The notes under the pieces: model-generated | Database searches by the model: none | Seen by the model: only the letters and a program-made list of their open reading frames with translations | Told to the model about the DNA's origin: nothing | Translations under genes and position numbers: made by a program | Assembly: GCA_022616535.1 (NCBI GenBank) | Contig: JAKEEM010000021.1 | Location: forward strand, 47,520-111,519 | Source: Chlorobiota bacterium | Lineage (GTDB): Bacteria > Bacteroidota > Ignavibacteria > Tepidaquicellales > OLB5 | Reading direction: 5' to 3' | DNA: 64,000 bases | In this document: positions 36,936-45,552 of the stretch, in pieces | Layout of the letters: the number at the start of each line of letters is the position of its first letter | Numbering within the stretch: position 1 is the stretch's first letter

Positions 36936-37910
36936 ATGGCAAGAGGTCCAATTTCACAATTTATGGAAAAGCATTACCTTCACTTTAACGCTGCGGCAAT
37001 GATTGATGCGGCAAAAGCGTATGAGAATCTGATTAACAAGGGCGGTAAAATGATGATCACCCTCGCCGGAGCTATGAGTACGGGAGAACTTGGAATTTCC
37101 CTAGCTGAAATGATAAGGCAGGATAAAGTGCAGATAATTTCATGCACCGGAGCAAACCTTGAGGAGGATTTGATGAATCTTGTGGCACGCTCGCATTATG
37201 TAAGAGTTCCACACTACAGAGACTTGACCCCAAACGATGAGTGGGCTTTACTTGGAAAAGGATTAAACAGGGTCACAGATACCTGCATCCCGGAGGAACA
37301 GGCATTCAGGAGACTTCAGAATCATGTTTTTGAGTTATGGAAAGACGCCGATAGTAAAGGAGAGAGATATTTGCCGCATGAGTTTATGTATAAAATGATT
37401 CTTAGCGGGGAACTTGAGCCCTATTATGAAATAGACCCAAAAAACTCCTGGATGGTAGCAGCTGCAGAAAAAAATCTTCCAATCGTTGTCCCCGGCTGGG
37501 AAGATTCTACTTTGGGAAACATTTTTGCAGCGTTTTGCATAAAGGGCGAGTTGAAGTCTTGCACTATAAAAACGGGCATCGAGTATATGGTTTACCTAAC
37601 AGAATGGTATAAGAACAATTCGAATGGAAACGGAGTTGGCTTCTTCCAAATCGGCGGAGGGATCGCCGGTGATTTCCCCATTTGCGTTGTTCCTATGATG
37701 TACCAGGATTTACAGCTACGAGACACGCCCTTTTGGAGTTACTTTTGCCAGATATCGGATTCGACAACAAGCTACGGCTCATATTCAGGAGCAGTGCCTA
37801 ATGAGAAAATTACGTGGGGCAAGCTTGATGTTAACACTCCCAAGTTTATAATTGAAAGCGACGCTACAATTATCGCTCCGTTAATATTCGCATGGATTCT
37901 GGGCTGGTAA
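36936..37910 (+). CDS. Deoxyhypusine-synthase-like protein
   Basis: 324 residues. The family blocks are present: MMITLAGAMSTGELGISLAEMI (near residue 36), ISCTGANLEEDLMNL, VVPGWEDSTLGNIF, GGGIAGDFPI, and near the C-terminus GAVPNEKITWGKLDV with the catalytic Lys (about residue 296; Lys329 in the human enzyme). Bacteria lack eIF5A, so hypusine formation is unlikely; some bacterial members make homospermidine instead. The gene follows the DprE2-like gene by 31 bp with a G-rich RBS, suggesting co-transcription. Confidence 0.85.
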   Translation: MARGPISQFMEKHYLHFNAAAMIDAAKAYENLINKGGKMMITLAGAMSTGELGISLAEMIRQDKVQIISCTGANLEEDLMNLVARSHYVRVPHYRDLTPNDEWALLGKGLNRVTDTCIPEEQAFRRLQNHVFELWKDADSKGERYLPHEFMYKMILSGELEPYYEIDPKNSWMVAAAEKNLPIVVPGWEDSTLGNIFAAFCIKGELKSCTIKTGIEYMVYLTEWYKNNSNGNGVGFFQIGGGIAGDFPICVVPMMYQDLQLRDTPFWSYFCQISDSTTSYGSYSGAVPNEKITWGKLDVNTPKFIIESDATIIAPLIFAWILGW

Positions 37911-37977
37911 GTTGTAGTTGGACAAAGACAAATATTTAAATTATTGTTCTTTCAGCTTACTTAAAAGCGAGAACTTC

Positions 37978-40143
37978 TTAGAATTTCAAATCAATCCCGG
38001 CAGTTATCACTCTGGGCAATCCGACTTTAATGCCTTGAGGTCTTCTGCTTGCAATATACCTTTCATCACTTAAATTTTTGATTGATATGTATAGGCTTGA
38101 ATTAAATTTCTTTAGCGTATACCTTGCAGTTAAATCAATTATAAACCTCGAGGATAATTCACCCGTTAAGCCGTCATTTGAAGGCAGAACCATATTAAGC
38201 TCATCTGTAAATTGTTTCCCCACATAATTCCCTGTAACCAAGAAATCAAATCCAACGGGTGAAAGAAACTCCAGCGAAGCTGTTAAATTGATGTTAGGTG
38301 CATATGGCAAATCATTATCTCTGACATTTGTTATATTTGTATCGCTTCCGTTGATTCTTGTTATGAATCTATCGGAATTATATTTCGACCGGCTAAATGT
38401 AGCATTTGAACTGAGAATTATATTATAATTAGTACTAAAGAATTTACCGAAGTCTATTGAAAACCCGGCTTCAACTCCAAAATGTTTCGTTTTACCTCCA
38501 TTTACAAGCCCAGAACCTGTTCCGCCGGAAGAGACTGAAACAGGAATAACTTGATTTGAAAAATCAAGATAGTAGCCAGTCAGCTCAAAATAAAGCGGGT
38601 TTATTAGATTTGCCCTCACGCCAAGTTCTGTATTCCAGCTAAGTTCTGCATCAAGTTCGGTAACTTCGCCATTTGTATTTATTGCGTCTTTAATCCTCGG
38701 CGGTGCGTGCCCACGGTGTATGCCGGTGAATAAATTAATTTTCTTATTTACATAATATGAGATGCCCAAACCGGGAATTAATTGAAAATTATCACTGCTG
38801 GCTAAAACATTGGTATCTCTGCTGTTATTTCTTAAAATGTTTCTATCAAAGAAAAAAGACTCATATCTTATTCCCGGTGTAACTGTGAGATTTTTTGTAA
38901 AGTAAAACCTGTTTTGAACGAAGCCTGAAAAGGCATTTCCAGTTCTGATTTCGTCGGATACTAAAGCTCCCGATTCTGCATCCGGCTTACTTCCGTTTAT
39001 CCTTTTTTCGAAAGCTCTTTCATAATGATATCTGATTCCCATATCCAACTCATTCTTGATTTTACCTATCTCATAAGATATAAAAAACCTCGGTTCAATT
39101 CCTGCAACCTGAAAGCGCCTGTCTCTAATGCCTGTGGTGCTTCTCATATAAATTGAACCGCCTGAGATTGTTGTGTCTCCCCAAATCCTTGTCGCATTAC
39201 TTATGAAAGTTCTGCTGAAATCTTGTCTTCTCCAAATCCTATCGGTATTATAGCCGTATATAGTTGTAACTAATGAAGAATTCTCCGATATTTTATAATC
39301 GTGTGTAATGCTGGCAGTATATCTTCTTACATCAAGGTTATCATTTTCAGGCAAAATAGGGTAGTACTCGCCCCTCTCATACATAACCTGAGTAATACCA
39401 ACGTAGGTGGCATTAGAAACTTCATCATAAGCTGCCACTTTAACCCCAAGCGTTGATTTTTTACTAAACGCTATTTTAAATTTTGCATTTGCATCAGAAA
39501 TTCTATACCTTAAGACCCCCACATTATCCCCCTGTTTTCTGAATGCATTTAACAGAAAGCCAACATTGCCATGTGTTGTCCCATATCCGAGCTTACCGAA
39601 AAATATTCCGTCCTGCCCGCCCTTTAGTGTCAGGCTGGCTGTCGAACTTTGAGGAGGATCGGTCGTCAAATAATTAATAACTCCCGCAATTGTCTGAGGT
39701 CCGAAAAGTATCGACCCGCTGCCTTTTAATACTTCAATACCACTCATTTTATCAATTGGTGGTGTATAGTACATTTCGGGTTCACCGTAAGGTGCAATCG
39801 AAACTGGTATACCGTCTTCAAGCACTAGAATCGTTCGGCTTCTGTCAGGGTCGAGACCTCGTATACCCAAATTAAGCCTTAACCCCATACCTTCCTCGTC
39901 AACTACGTTAATTCCGGCTGCTCTTTTAAAGACTTCATTGCCGCTAATTGGGCTGATTAATTTGAGCTGCTCATTGCCAATTCTATATATTGAGCCCGGA
40001 ATCCTGTTAATAAGTCCCTGCCGTCTGCCTATGATGTCTATCTGTGGCAGCTCAAACTTTGATTTAATACTATCTTTAAAATCCTGAGAAATAATTTGAG
40101 CATTAACAAAAACAAAAAACAATAAAAAGTAAAATTTGTGCAT
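37978..40143 (-). CDS. TonB-dependent receptor, FecA-like
   Basis: 721 residues. The signal peptide ends near FVNAQ (residue 15). A short N-terminal extension leads to a plug domain with NEVFKRAAGINVVDEEGMGLRLNLGIRGLDPDRSRTILVLEDGIPVSIAPYGEPEMYYTP, which is very like FecA-type iron-chelate receptors, then GSGSILFGPQTIAGVINYLT. The barrel ends ITAGIDLKF. No riboswitch is upstream; a palindromic operator-like site is. Iron chelate is the most likely ligand, but only by similarity. It converges with the DHS-like gene. Confidence 0.82.
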   Translation of the reverse strand: MHKFYFLLFFVFVNAQIISQDFKDSIKSKFELPQIDIIGRRQGLINRIPGSIYRIGNEQLKLISPISGNEVFKRAAGINVVDEEGMGLRLNLGIRGLDPDRSRTILVLEDGIPVSIAPYGEPEMYYTPPIDKMSGIEVLKGSGSILFGPQTIAGVINYLTTDPPQSSTASLTLKGGQDGIFFGKLGYGTTHGNVGFLLNAFRKQGDNVGVLRYRISDANAKFKIAFSKKSTLGVKVAAYDEVSNATYVGITQVMYERGEYYPILPENDNLDVRRYTASITHDYKISENSSLVTTIYGYNTDRIWRRQDFSRTFISNATRIWGDTTISGGSIYMRSTTGIRDRRFQVAGIEPRFFISYEIGKIKNELDMGIRYHYERAFEKRINGSKPDAESGALVSDEIRTGNAFSGFVQNRFYFTKNLTVTPGIRYESFFFDRNILRNNSRDTNVLASSDNFQLIPGLGISYYVNKKINLFTGIHRGHAPPRIKDAINTNGEVTELDAELSWNTELGVRANLINPLYFELTGYYLDFSNQVIPVSVSSGGTGSGLVNGGKTKHFGVEAGFSIDFGKFFSTNYNIILSSNATFSRSKYNSDRFITRINGSDTNITNVRDNDLPYAPNINLTASLEFLSPVGFDFLVTGNYVGKQFTDELNMVLPSNDGLTGELSSRFIIDLTARYTLKKFNSSLYISIKNLSDERYIASRRPQGIKVGLPRVITAGIDLKF

Positions 40144-40216
40144 ATATTCGATTTTTTTGTTAATTACAATAATATACTTTTAAAATTAAAAAATTATTAA
40201 GACTAAAATAATATAC

Positions 40217-40229
40217 GACTAACTTAGTC
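40217..40229. promoter_or_regulatory. Palindromic operator candidate upstream of the FecA-like gene
   Basis: GACTAACTTAGTC is a 13-bp palindrome with a single centre base, 74 bp upstream of the TonB receptor start. A related GACT-N5-AGTC occurs near 40301-40313. It could be a metal-responsive repressor site; I did not find a strict Fur box. The rest of 40144-40394 is plain AT-rich sequence. Confidence 0.35.
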
Positions 40230-40394
40230 CAATATTAATACTAAAGTAAATTTTCACAAGCCCATTTTTAAAGACTTGATTATGAAAATATTTTATATAG
40301 GACTTATTCAGTCTTATATATTAAATTTTTCAGGAAACTTATTTTGCAAGTTAGTATATTTATAGTGAATATATATATAAATTAATTATATCGA

Positions 40395-41465
40395 TTGACA
40401 CAAAGTCCCTCCAAAAGAGGCCTCATATACATTCTGATTTGGCTTTTCGTATTTGAACTTATAATTCTTGCCTTTACAGAATCATATAAATATTACGAAA
40501 ATTTTTATTCACCAGGCTTATCTTATAGAACGTTTCTAACCATAATGGCAAAGAATTTTGAAATTCTGTACACGGGAAATCTTTTTTGGCTGACAGTATT
40601 TTTAATTTCCGCAGTAGCAATTATGAATATTTTACTGCACGTAAGAAAAGTAAGCGAATCTTCCATTAAAGTGCTTTTACTCTTTTCAATTATTACTGTT
40701 ATTTTGATGATTATAACTGTATTAATCCCGCATGGCAGTTCTTCAAATGGTTCTAATATTTCTGTTTTGCCAAAGGGATTTAAATCGATTTCTTTGTGTT
40801 TATTCGGACTTTTCTATATCTTTCTGATGGTTTCACTTTGTGTTGTTTCATTTTCAGCTCTTATGAAGCTGTATATATTCAGAAGCATTTGGATTACAAT
40901 TTTGCTGATTATAATCGGATACTCTGTGGTTTTTCTTTTTGCATACAATTACAAAGACGATTATAAGATTCTAATGCAAAATAAAAAGAGATTTGAAGCG
41001 GGAACGGTACTCGGAGCCGCCGTGTGGGGAGGCAACCGTCCTTCACCGGTTTTACGTGAAAGAATCAATAAAGGGTATGAATTATATTCATATGGAATAA
41101 TTAAGTATATTATTTTAACAGGCGGTGGCTCGCCGGGTGAAATGACCGAAGCCGATGTATCAAAAAAGGAGCTATTGAAAAAAGGAGTTGAGGAAAAAAA
41201 TATCTTTGTCGAAAATAAGTCAAACTCAACATTAGAGCAGATTCACTATTTAAACAGCAATCAATACAAAAAAAATTACTGGAAAGAGATTGTCATCATA
41301 AGTGATAACTTTCATCTTTTGAGAACGAAGCAGATTTGCAAGTTTTTCGGGGTAAATGCCTATACTGTATCATCTGATACTCCGCTTTCAACTGAGTCAA
41401 ATTTTAATTTCTGCGTCAAGGAAAGCTTTGCCGTAATTTTGTTCTGGTTATTTGGAATTGGATAG
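40395..41465 (+). CDS. DUF218/YdcF-like membrane protein
   Basis: 356 residues from a TTG start. The N-terminal 200 residues hold about five membrane helices; the C-terminal domain (about 200-350) is DUF218, with GTVLGAAVWGGNRPSPVLRERINKGYELY, ILTGGGSPGEMTEADVSKKELLKKGV, ENKSNSTLEQ and IISDNFHLLRTKQICKFFG. SanA/YdcF relatives are linked to envelope integrity, and the biochemical activity is not settled. The 20-bp promoter grammar is not clear here. nusB follows 33 bp later. Confidence 0.75.
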   Translation: MTQSPSKRGLIYILIWLFVFELIILAFTESYKYYENFYSPGLSYRTFLTIMAKNFEILYTGNLFWLTVFLISAVAIMNILLHVRKVSESSIKVLLLFSIITVILMIITVLIPHGSSSNGSNISVLPKGFKSISLCLFGLFYIFLMVSLCVVSFSALMKLYIFRSIWITILLIIIGYSVVFLFAYNYKDDYKILMQNKKRFEAGTVLGAAVWGGNRPSPVLRERINKGYELYSYGIIKYIILTGGGSPGEMTEADVSKKELLKKGVEEKNIFVENKSNSTLEQIHYLNSNQYKKNYWKEIVIISDNFHLLRTKQICKFFGVNAYTVSSDTPLSTESNFNFCVKESFAVILFWLFGIG

Positions 41466-41467
41466 TT

Positions 41468-41475
41468 TATCTTTG
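41468..41475 (+). promoter_or_regulatory. -7 element of a possible nusB promoter
   Basis: TATCTTTG matches the TAnnTTTG consensus, but no TTG is at the usual distance. Transcription would start about 41482, so the leader would be almost wholly a small hairpin, CAGGC-AAAAA-GCCTG (41481-41495), right before the ATG. Confidence 0.35.
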
Positions 41476-41498
41476 TAATTCAGGCAAAAAGCCTGAAT

Positions 41499-41981
41499 AT
41501 GTCACCAAATATTATGGCTGTTACCCGAAGATTTTTAAGAGAAAAGGTTCTTCAAATCCTATATTCATATGAACTCACGAAAGACCCTATTGAGCAGATT
41601 AAGCATTTTCAGCTTGATGAAATAGAAAAATCCGATGACAAAAGGTTCTGCAAGAACCTGATTAAGCTTACCATTGAAAACAATGAAAAATATGAGGGAA
41701 TAATCAAGGAGACTGTCGATAACTGGGACATGGAACGGATTGCTCTTATTGATTCAATAATAATTAAAATGTGTCTTTCGGAATTTTTCTTTTTCGAAGA
41801 CATCCCTCCAAAAGTTTCAATTAATGAGTCTATTGACATAGCCAAAGACTTCAGCACAAAAAATTCGGGAAAATTTGTTAACGGAGTTCTTGACGCAATT
41901 TTGGCAAAACTTGAAAAAGAAAAACTCATAGTTAAAAAGGGGAAGGGCCTTATTTCTAAATCCACTAAACAAACAGTGTAA
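41499..41981 (+). CDS. nusB: Transcription antitermination factor NusB
   Basis: 160 residues, normal for NusB plus a basic tail. TRRFLREKVLQILYSYEL near the N-terminus, then ERIALIDSIIIKMCLSEFFFFEDIPPKVSINESIDIAKDFSTKNSGKFVNGVLDAI, is the family signature. Another in-frame Met at 41514 (before VTRRFLRE) is an equally plausible start. NusB binds boxA RNA with NusE during rRNA antitermination. It is the last host gene before the prophage remnant. Confidence 0.93.
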   Translation: MSPNIMAVTRRFLREKVLQILYSYELTKDPIEQIKHFQLDEIEKSDDKRFCKNLIKLTIENNEKYEGIIKETVDNWDMERIALIDSIIIKMCLSEFFFFEDIPPKVSINESIDIAKDFSTKNSGKFVNGVLDAILAKLEKEKLIVKKGKGLISKSTKQTV

Positions 41982-42001
41982 GCCCTGCTTATGTATTTTT
42001 T
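41979..42001 (+). terminator. Possible terminator of nusB
   Basis: TAAGC (41979-41983, including the stop codon) and GCTTA (41987-41991) make a short stem with a CCT loop, followed by a T-run at 41996-42001. The stem is only 5 bp. Confidence 0.4.
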
Positions 42002-42015
42002 CTTCGGTTCTAATT

Positions 42016-42237
42016 CTACCAAACACTCTTAATGAGATTTCGCAATTTCAAACTGTTTTTGTTTTGGTGTTCCTTTTCAGAGTCAAGTATCTTAACTGTT
42101 TCCTCATCCACTGTTTCCGTTGTCTTCCATAATGTCATACATAGCTTGCACTTTCTATAACGATATGTAACAGTATCGTAGAAACTTTCAGTGTAAATTA
42201 CAACAATTTTATCTGATTTGCATTTAGGGCAGCGCAT
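42016..42237 (-). CDS. Small zinc-ribbon protein, NrdR-like N-terminus
   Basis: 73 residues. CPKCKSDK near residue 3 and KCKLC around residue 30 form a four-cysteine zinc ribbon, with a TYRYRKC segment between as in the NrdR or phage DNA-binding ribbon class. The C-terminal half is highly charged. It lies 35 bp after gam on the same strand, so it is probably an early phage gene. Confidence 0.55.
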   Translation of the reverse strand: MRCPKCKSDKIVVIYTESFYDTVTYRYRKCKLCMTLWKTTETVDEETVKILDSEKEHQNKNSLKLRNLIKSVW

Positions 42238-42272
42238 TTATATATATTTTAGTAATGAGTTACTGAGTTTAT

Positions 42273-42788
42273 TTAAATTAATTCAGGTTCCTTCATAAGC
42301 GAATTCACAAATTTATCAATTTCAGAATCCACAGTTTTTATTACAACTTTATCTTCGCCCTTTTCAATTCTGCAGGCGATTTTGCTGAGTTCATCTTCAC
42401 CGAGCTTCATCAAAGATTCCTTTATTGGTTTTTTCTCAGTTTTCACAAGCATTTCAGCAGTCCCTTTGCCCATTACTTTTTCAATAAGATAAGCTACATG
42501 CTCTTCGTCATCCCAGACAATTTTATCCTTGGTTTTCTGGAAACCGACTTTGACTCCGGAGATTACAAGCGTTTTGGGTTTGATAAATAAATGCCTGCCT
42601 GAGATAATTGCCTGCTCAAGTTCGGATTTTTTTAAAACAACAACTTCAGCCAAGTCTTTAATCTTTTTAAAATATTTGCTTTTCGCAGTCTCAATTTCGC
42701 TTCCAAGCTCTTTTTTCAAAAGCGTCAGGCTATCGCTTGCCTCGGAAAATTCCTTTGTTAAGGTCTCTATTTCATTTAAATTTGACAT
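42273..42788 (-). CDS. Host-nuclease inhibitor Gam (Mu-type)
   Basis: 171 residues. A helical N-terminus (NEIETLTKEFSEASDSLTLLKKELGSEIETAKSKYFKKIKDLAEV) is followed by GVKVGFQKTKDKIVWDDEEHVAYLIEKVMGKGTAEMLVKTEKKPIKESLMKL, the hallmark of the Phage_Mu_Gam family. Gam binds DNA ends and blocks RecBCD-type nucleases. It is divergent from the repressor and has its own promoter. Confidence 0.85.
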   Translation of the reverse strand: MSNLNEIETLTKEFSEASDSLTLLKKELGSEIETAKSKYFKKIKDLAEVVVLKKSELEQAIISGRHLFIKPKTLVISGVKVGFQKTKDKIVWDDEEHVAYLIEKVMGKGTAEMLVKTEKKPIKESLMKLGEDELSKIACRIEKGEDKVVIKTVDSEIDKFVNSLMKEPELI

Positions 42789-42819
42789 ATTTTAGGTAAT
42801 TATAATTTTATATTAAACA

Positions 42820-42850
42820 TTGACTTTTAAATTAAAATGTGTTATATTTG
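42820..42850 (+). promoter_or_regulatory. Repressor promoter
   Basis: TTG at 42820-42822, 20-bp spacer, TATATTTG at 42843-42850; an exact consensus match. Predicted start is about 42857, with the repressor ATG at 42936. A SD-like AGGAG occurs at 42920-42924. Confidence 0.6.
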
Positions 42851-42872
42851 TAACATAATAATTTCATTAATT

Positions 42873-42903
42873 CAAATATAGTGGTAATAAACCTTGATGC
42901 CAA
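42873..42903 (-). promoter_or_regulatory. gam-operon promoter, facing the repressor promoter
   Basis: On the minus strand TTG (complement of CAA at 42901-42903), 20-bp spacer, TATATTTG (complement of 42873-42880). It points left, into gam. Its start (about 42866) lies to the right of the repressor start, so the two transcripts overlap at their 5' ends. Confidence 0.55.
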
Positions 42904-42935
42904 GAGGTAAATAAGCCACAAGGAGAAAATCACTA

Positions 42936-43598
42936 ATGACGTTAGGCGAACGGCTAAAATTAATTAGGGGAGATCGTTCCCTGGAATCCTTTGGAAATCT
43001 AATCAGTTCCGGTGATGTAAAGTTTGAAAAATCGAATTTATCGAAGTATGAAAGAAATACTGTTAGACCCACTTCTGATTTCTATATTAACCTTTCCGAA
43101 AAGCTTGGCATTAACATAAACTGGCTTTTAACGGGTAAGGGGGATATGGTTGCTAGCAATAAGGATTTCCAGAAGGCGGAAATTATTCTTGCCTCAGCGA
43201 AGCTGAAGAAAATCCCTGTCCTGGGGCTGGCGGAATGCGGCAAACCTGCAACAACGTGGGAGGATAATGCTGAAAGATTTATTGAGCTTTCCGATACCGG
43301 ACAATTCAACAATCCTTTTATTCTGATTGCGCACGGGGACTCGATGAGACCATATATTAATCCTTTGGATAAACTTTTATGCAGCGATGAGCCTGATAGA
43401 ATCAAAAACGGTACGGCTGTTGTGGTAAGCTTTAAATCCATACCCGATACATATGAAGCCAATGCCAAGCTGATTCTAAAGAAAAAAGACCATTGTGTTT
43501 TATATTCCGTCAATTCCAAATTTCCTCCTACTGTTCAGAAGTATGATGAGGTTGTAAAAATTTATAAGCTGGTACGCATTATCAGAGACGTTAGATAG
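42936..43598 (+). CDS. Phage repressor: XRE helix-turn-helix plus S24 autoprotease
   Basis: 220 residues. The N-terminal HTH (LGERLKLIRGDRSLESFG...NLSKYERNTVRP...YINLSEKLGININWLLTGKGD) is followed by a LexA-like S24 domain: catalytic Ser in HGDSMRPY (S136) and Lys in VVSFKS (K167). The likely self-cleavage point is C101-G102 in GLAECGKPA, as in UmuD rather than the Ala-Gly of LexA. It would switch the phage in response to RecA/SOS. It ends 7 bp before the convergent terminase. Confidence 0.88.
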   Translation: MTLGERLKLIRGDRSLESFGNLISSGDVKFEKSNLSKYERNTVRPTSDFYINLSEKLGININWLLTGKGDMVASNKDFQKAEIILASAKLKKIPVLGLAECGKPATTWEDNAERFIELSDTGQFNNPFILIAHGDSMRPYINPLDKLLCSDEPDRIKNGTAVVVSFKSIPDTYEANAKLILKKKDHCVLYSVNSKFPPTVQKYDEVVKIYKLVRIIRDVR

Positions 43599-43604
43599 CG
43601 TGCT

Positions 43605-45048
43605 TCATCTGCTCCATCTGCTTCTAAATATGGTCATTAGGTCACTATTTAGGTAATTTTTATAAATAAAAGGTTTGGTGTTCCAAACTGCATATCCCGC
43701 CGCATCGCTTAAATGTGTAAGGTCTCTTTGGCTTTTATCGAGTGAAAACTTTTCTGCTCCTTTTTTCCAGCTTACAAGATTAAAATCCCTAATAGTTTCC
43801 TTACATCCTTCTAAGATAATCAGCTTCTTTTTTTCAAATAAATTATTAACATAGTTTACCCTGTCTCTTACCTGCGGATTTGTGTCCGGAATTATTTTTC
43901 CCACATTAAGCCTCGCTCCTGATTTCTCCAGTTCAAATGAAAATGCCCCCGAATTTTTCCATAATAATATCATAATCGTTATATTCATTCCGTGTTGAGC
44001 TTTTGCTCCCCGTAGCATCTCCTGTAATAATAAATGATGTTGTTTTAAAATTGTATTTTGTTTTAATATTATCTATTATCAAATCGCAAAGCTCATCGGT
44101 TCTGCTTGAAGATATTTTATAATCCCTGATTTGAAAATAGACCGGTGATGCTCCAAAATTATCTATTCTGTCAAATATTATTTCCACGGCACACATCGGG
44201 TTTACATTAAAGTCAAATGAAATAATGACTTGGAGCCCGTTCTTCACGATTGTATCAGGCTGCTTATTTATCACGTTAATAGATTTATCAAACGCGTAAT
44301 ACGCTTTGCCGGTGGTTAAATTGATACATTTGCCAAGCATATAGACTTCCCGCATCTTATCGTCATAAATTTCTTCTAGTCCTTTTACATATTCTTTGGG
44401 CAAATTATCGTTATCATAAGTGGAAATCGTGTCCGTATACAAGTCATCACTTAATTTCTGGACTTCATCAAAAAATTCCCATCCCCACTGCATTTTATCG
44501 GGCTCGGCAGTCCCTGCCCAGGCACGTGATAATCTCACAGATTTTACCCTTATTCTCTCCCACCATATTTTAAAGGCCTCCTTCTTCTGGCTGAAAGGCT
44601 CATTCATTGAGCCAGACGCGGCGTTAATTCCTTTCATAAAATGAGGTTTATCAGTGCCTAATATTAATATATTGGCGATTTTGTTTTTTCTGCCGTTGTT
44701 GTGTATTATTCTGAAAAGATTTTTACTGATTAACCACTTGTATTCAAGCCCGTTTTTCTCGCATAGCTCAATAAGAGCCGGTAAAACCGTAACATGCGCA
44801 TTATCAAAACTTGGCGATGTTGATAAATGGCAGTGAGGAGCGTTGAGATATGATACAAGGATATCGTCTGCGGCAAGAGTATAGGTCTTTCCCGCACCAA
44901 CGCCTCCTTTTAATCCCCTGTGTGACTGGTGAGCGTTGTGAAAATCTTCAGCGTTTGGAACCGGATTATAATTTTGAAGGATTTGCTTCAGTGTTTTAAA
45001 ATAAGATTCCCCAGCCAACTCATTATTACATCTTTGCTTACCCCGCAA
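43605..45048 (-). pseudogene. Phage terminase large subunit, frameshifted
   Basis: The N-terminal frame (371 residues to 43933) has Walker A GGVGAGKTYTL (about 48-58), a C-terminal nuclease start SFDFNVNPM and FIITGDATGSKSS. It runs off at KFGGIFI. The second frame continues SGAFSFELEKSGARL...DRVNYVNN, then HLSDAAGYAVW with a nuclease Asp. One base fewer in the C-run at 43946-43950 (G5 on the coding strand) joins them, giving about 480 residues. The small subunit is not upstream, which fits a decayed phage, though the frameshift itself could be an assembly error. Confidence 0.75.
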
Positions 45049-45100
45049 ATTTGATAAATGCCTTGTCTTGTTTTTTCAATAATTTATAAGTATTTTTAAT

Positions 45101-45225
45101 ACCCTAAAGGGTTATATTTTACCATCTTAACGGTATCAGGCACCTTTAAGGTGCTATTTGCTAAAATCTGTTCAAAAAGCATAAAATTGCATCAACTTTT
45201 CATAAAATCTTACCCTAAAGGGGGC
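45101..45225. repeat. Three small palindromes in the prophage intergenic region
   Basis: ACCCT-AA-AGGGT at 45101-45112, GCACCTT-T-AAGGTGC at 45140-45154, and an ACCCTAAAGGGG-type copy at 45212-45223. The first and third are related. They lie between the terminase start and the HipB-like gene, a 267-bp stretch with no gene. They could be operators or terminators; no repeat unit is regular enough for a CRISPR array. Confidence 0.45.
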
Positions 45226-45294
45226 TGTTTTTCAATAAAACAATAAAACAATAAATTAATAAAACACTCTTTTACACGACACACTCAATAAACT

Positions 45295-45313
45295 CCTGCC
45301 TGCAGCAGGCAGG
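45295..45313. repeat. Palindrome shared with 34595-34682
   Basis: CCTGCCTGCAGCAGGCAGG is a 19-bp palindrome that also occurs in the core of the long repeat at 34595-34682. It ends 3 bp before the HipB-like ATG and appears inserted in a run of CAATAAACTC / AATGAACTC units. Confidence 0.6.
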
Positions 45314-45315
45314 CA

Positions 45316-45552
45316 ATGAACTCAGCTAACTCAATGAACTCAAATAACTCGATTTCAAAATTTGTAAAGCTTCAACGCAAGCAAAACGGCTTAACACAGG
45401 TTGATTTATCCAAAAAATCCGGCACGGGACTGCGTTTTGTAAAAGAGCTGGAAGCGGGCAAAAGAACTCTCCGCATAGATAAGGTCAACGACGTCCTTTA
45501 CCTCTTCGGTCACGAGCTTCAGCCGGCTAAGCTGAAAAAGGATTCGGTATGA
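45316..45552 (+). CDS. HipB-like XRE antitoxin
   Basis: 78 residues. A helix-turn-helix (KLQRKQNGLTQVDLSKKSGTGLRFVKELEAGKRTLRIDKVNDVLYLFG) is the HipB pattern. The first 8-10 residues (MNSANSMNS) are low-complexity and derive from a small tandem repeat, so translation may begin at the second Met (about 45334). The stop overlaps the next start by 4 bp, as in hipBA operons. Confidence 0.75.
   Translation: MNSANSMNSNNSISKFVKLQRKQNGLTQVDLSKKSGTGLRFVKELEAGKRTLRIDKVNDVLYLFGHELQPAKLKKDSV

Noticed and set aside
37978..40143. Second cobalamin receptor
   Set aside because: The plug sequence is FecA-like and there is no cobalamin aptamer upstream.
43933..44018. Separate small phage gene from the 137-residue frame
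   Set aside because: Its sequence continues the terminase nuclease domain in the next frame, so it is the second half of one broken gene.
45101..45225. CRISPR-like array
   Set aside because: Only three short palindromes of different sequence and uneven spacing; no cas gene in the window.
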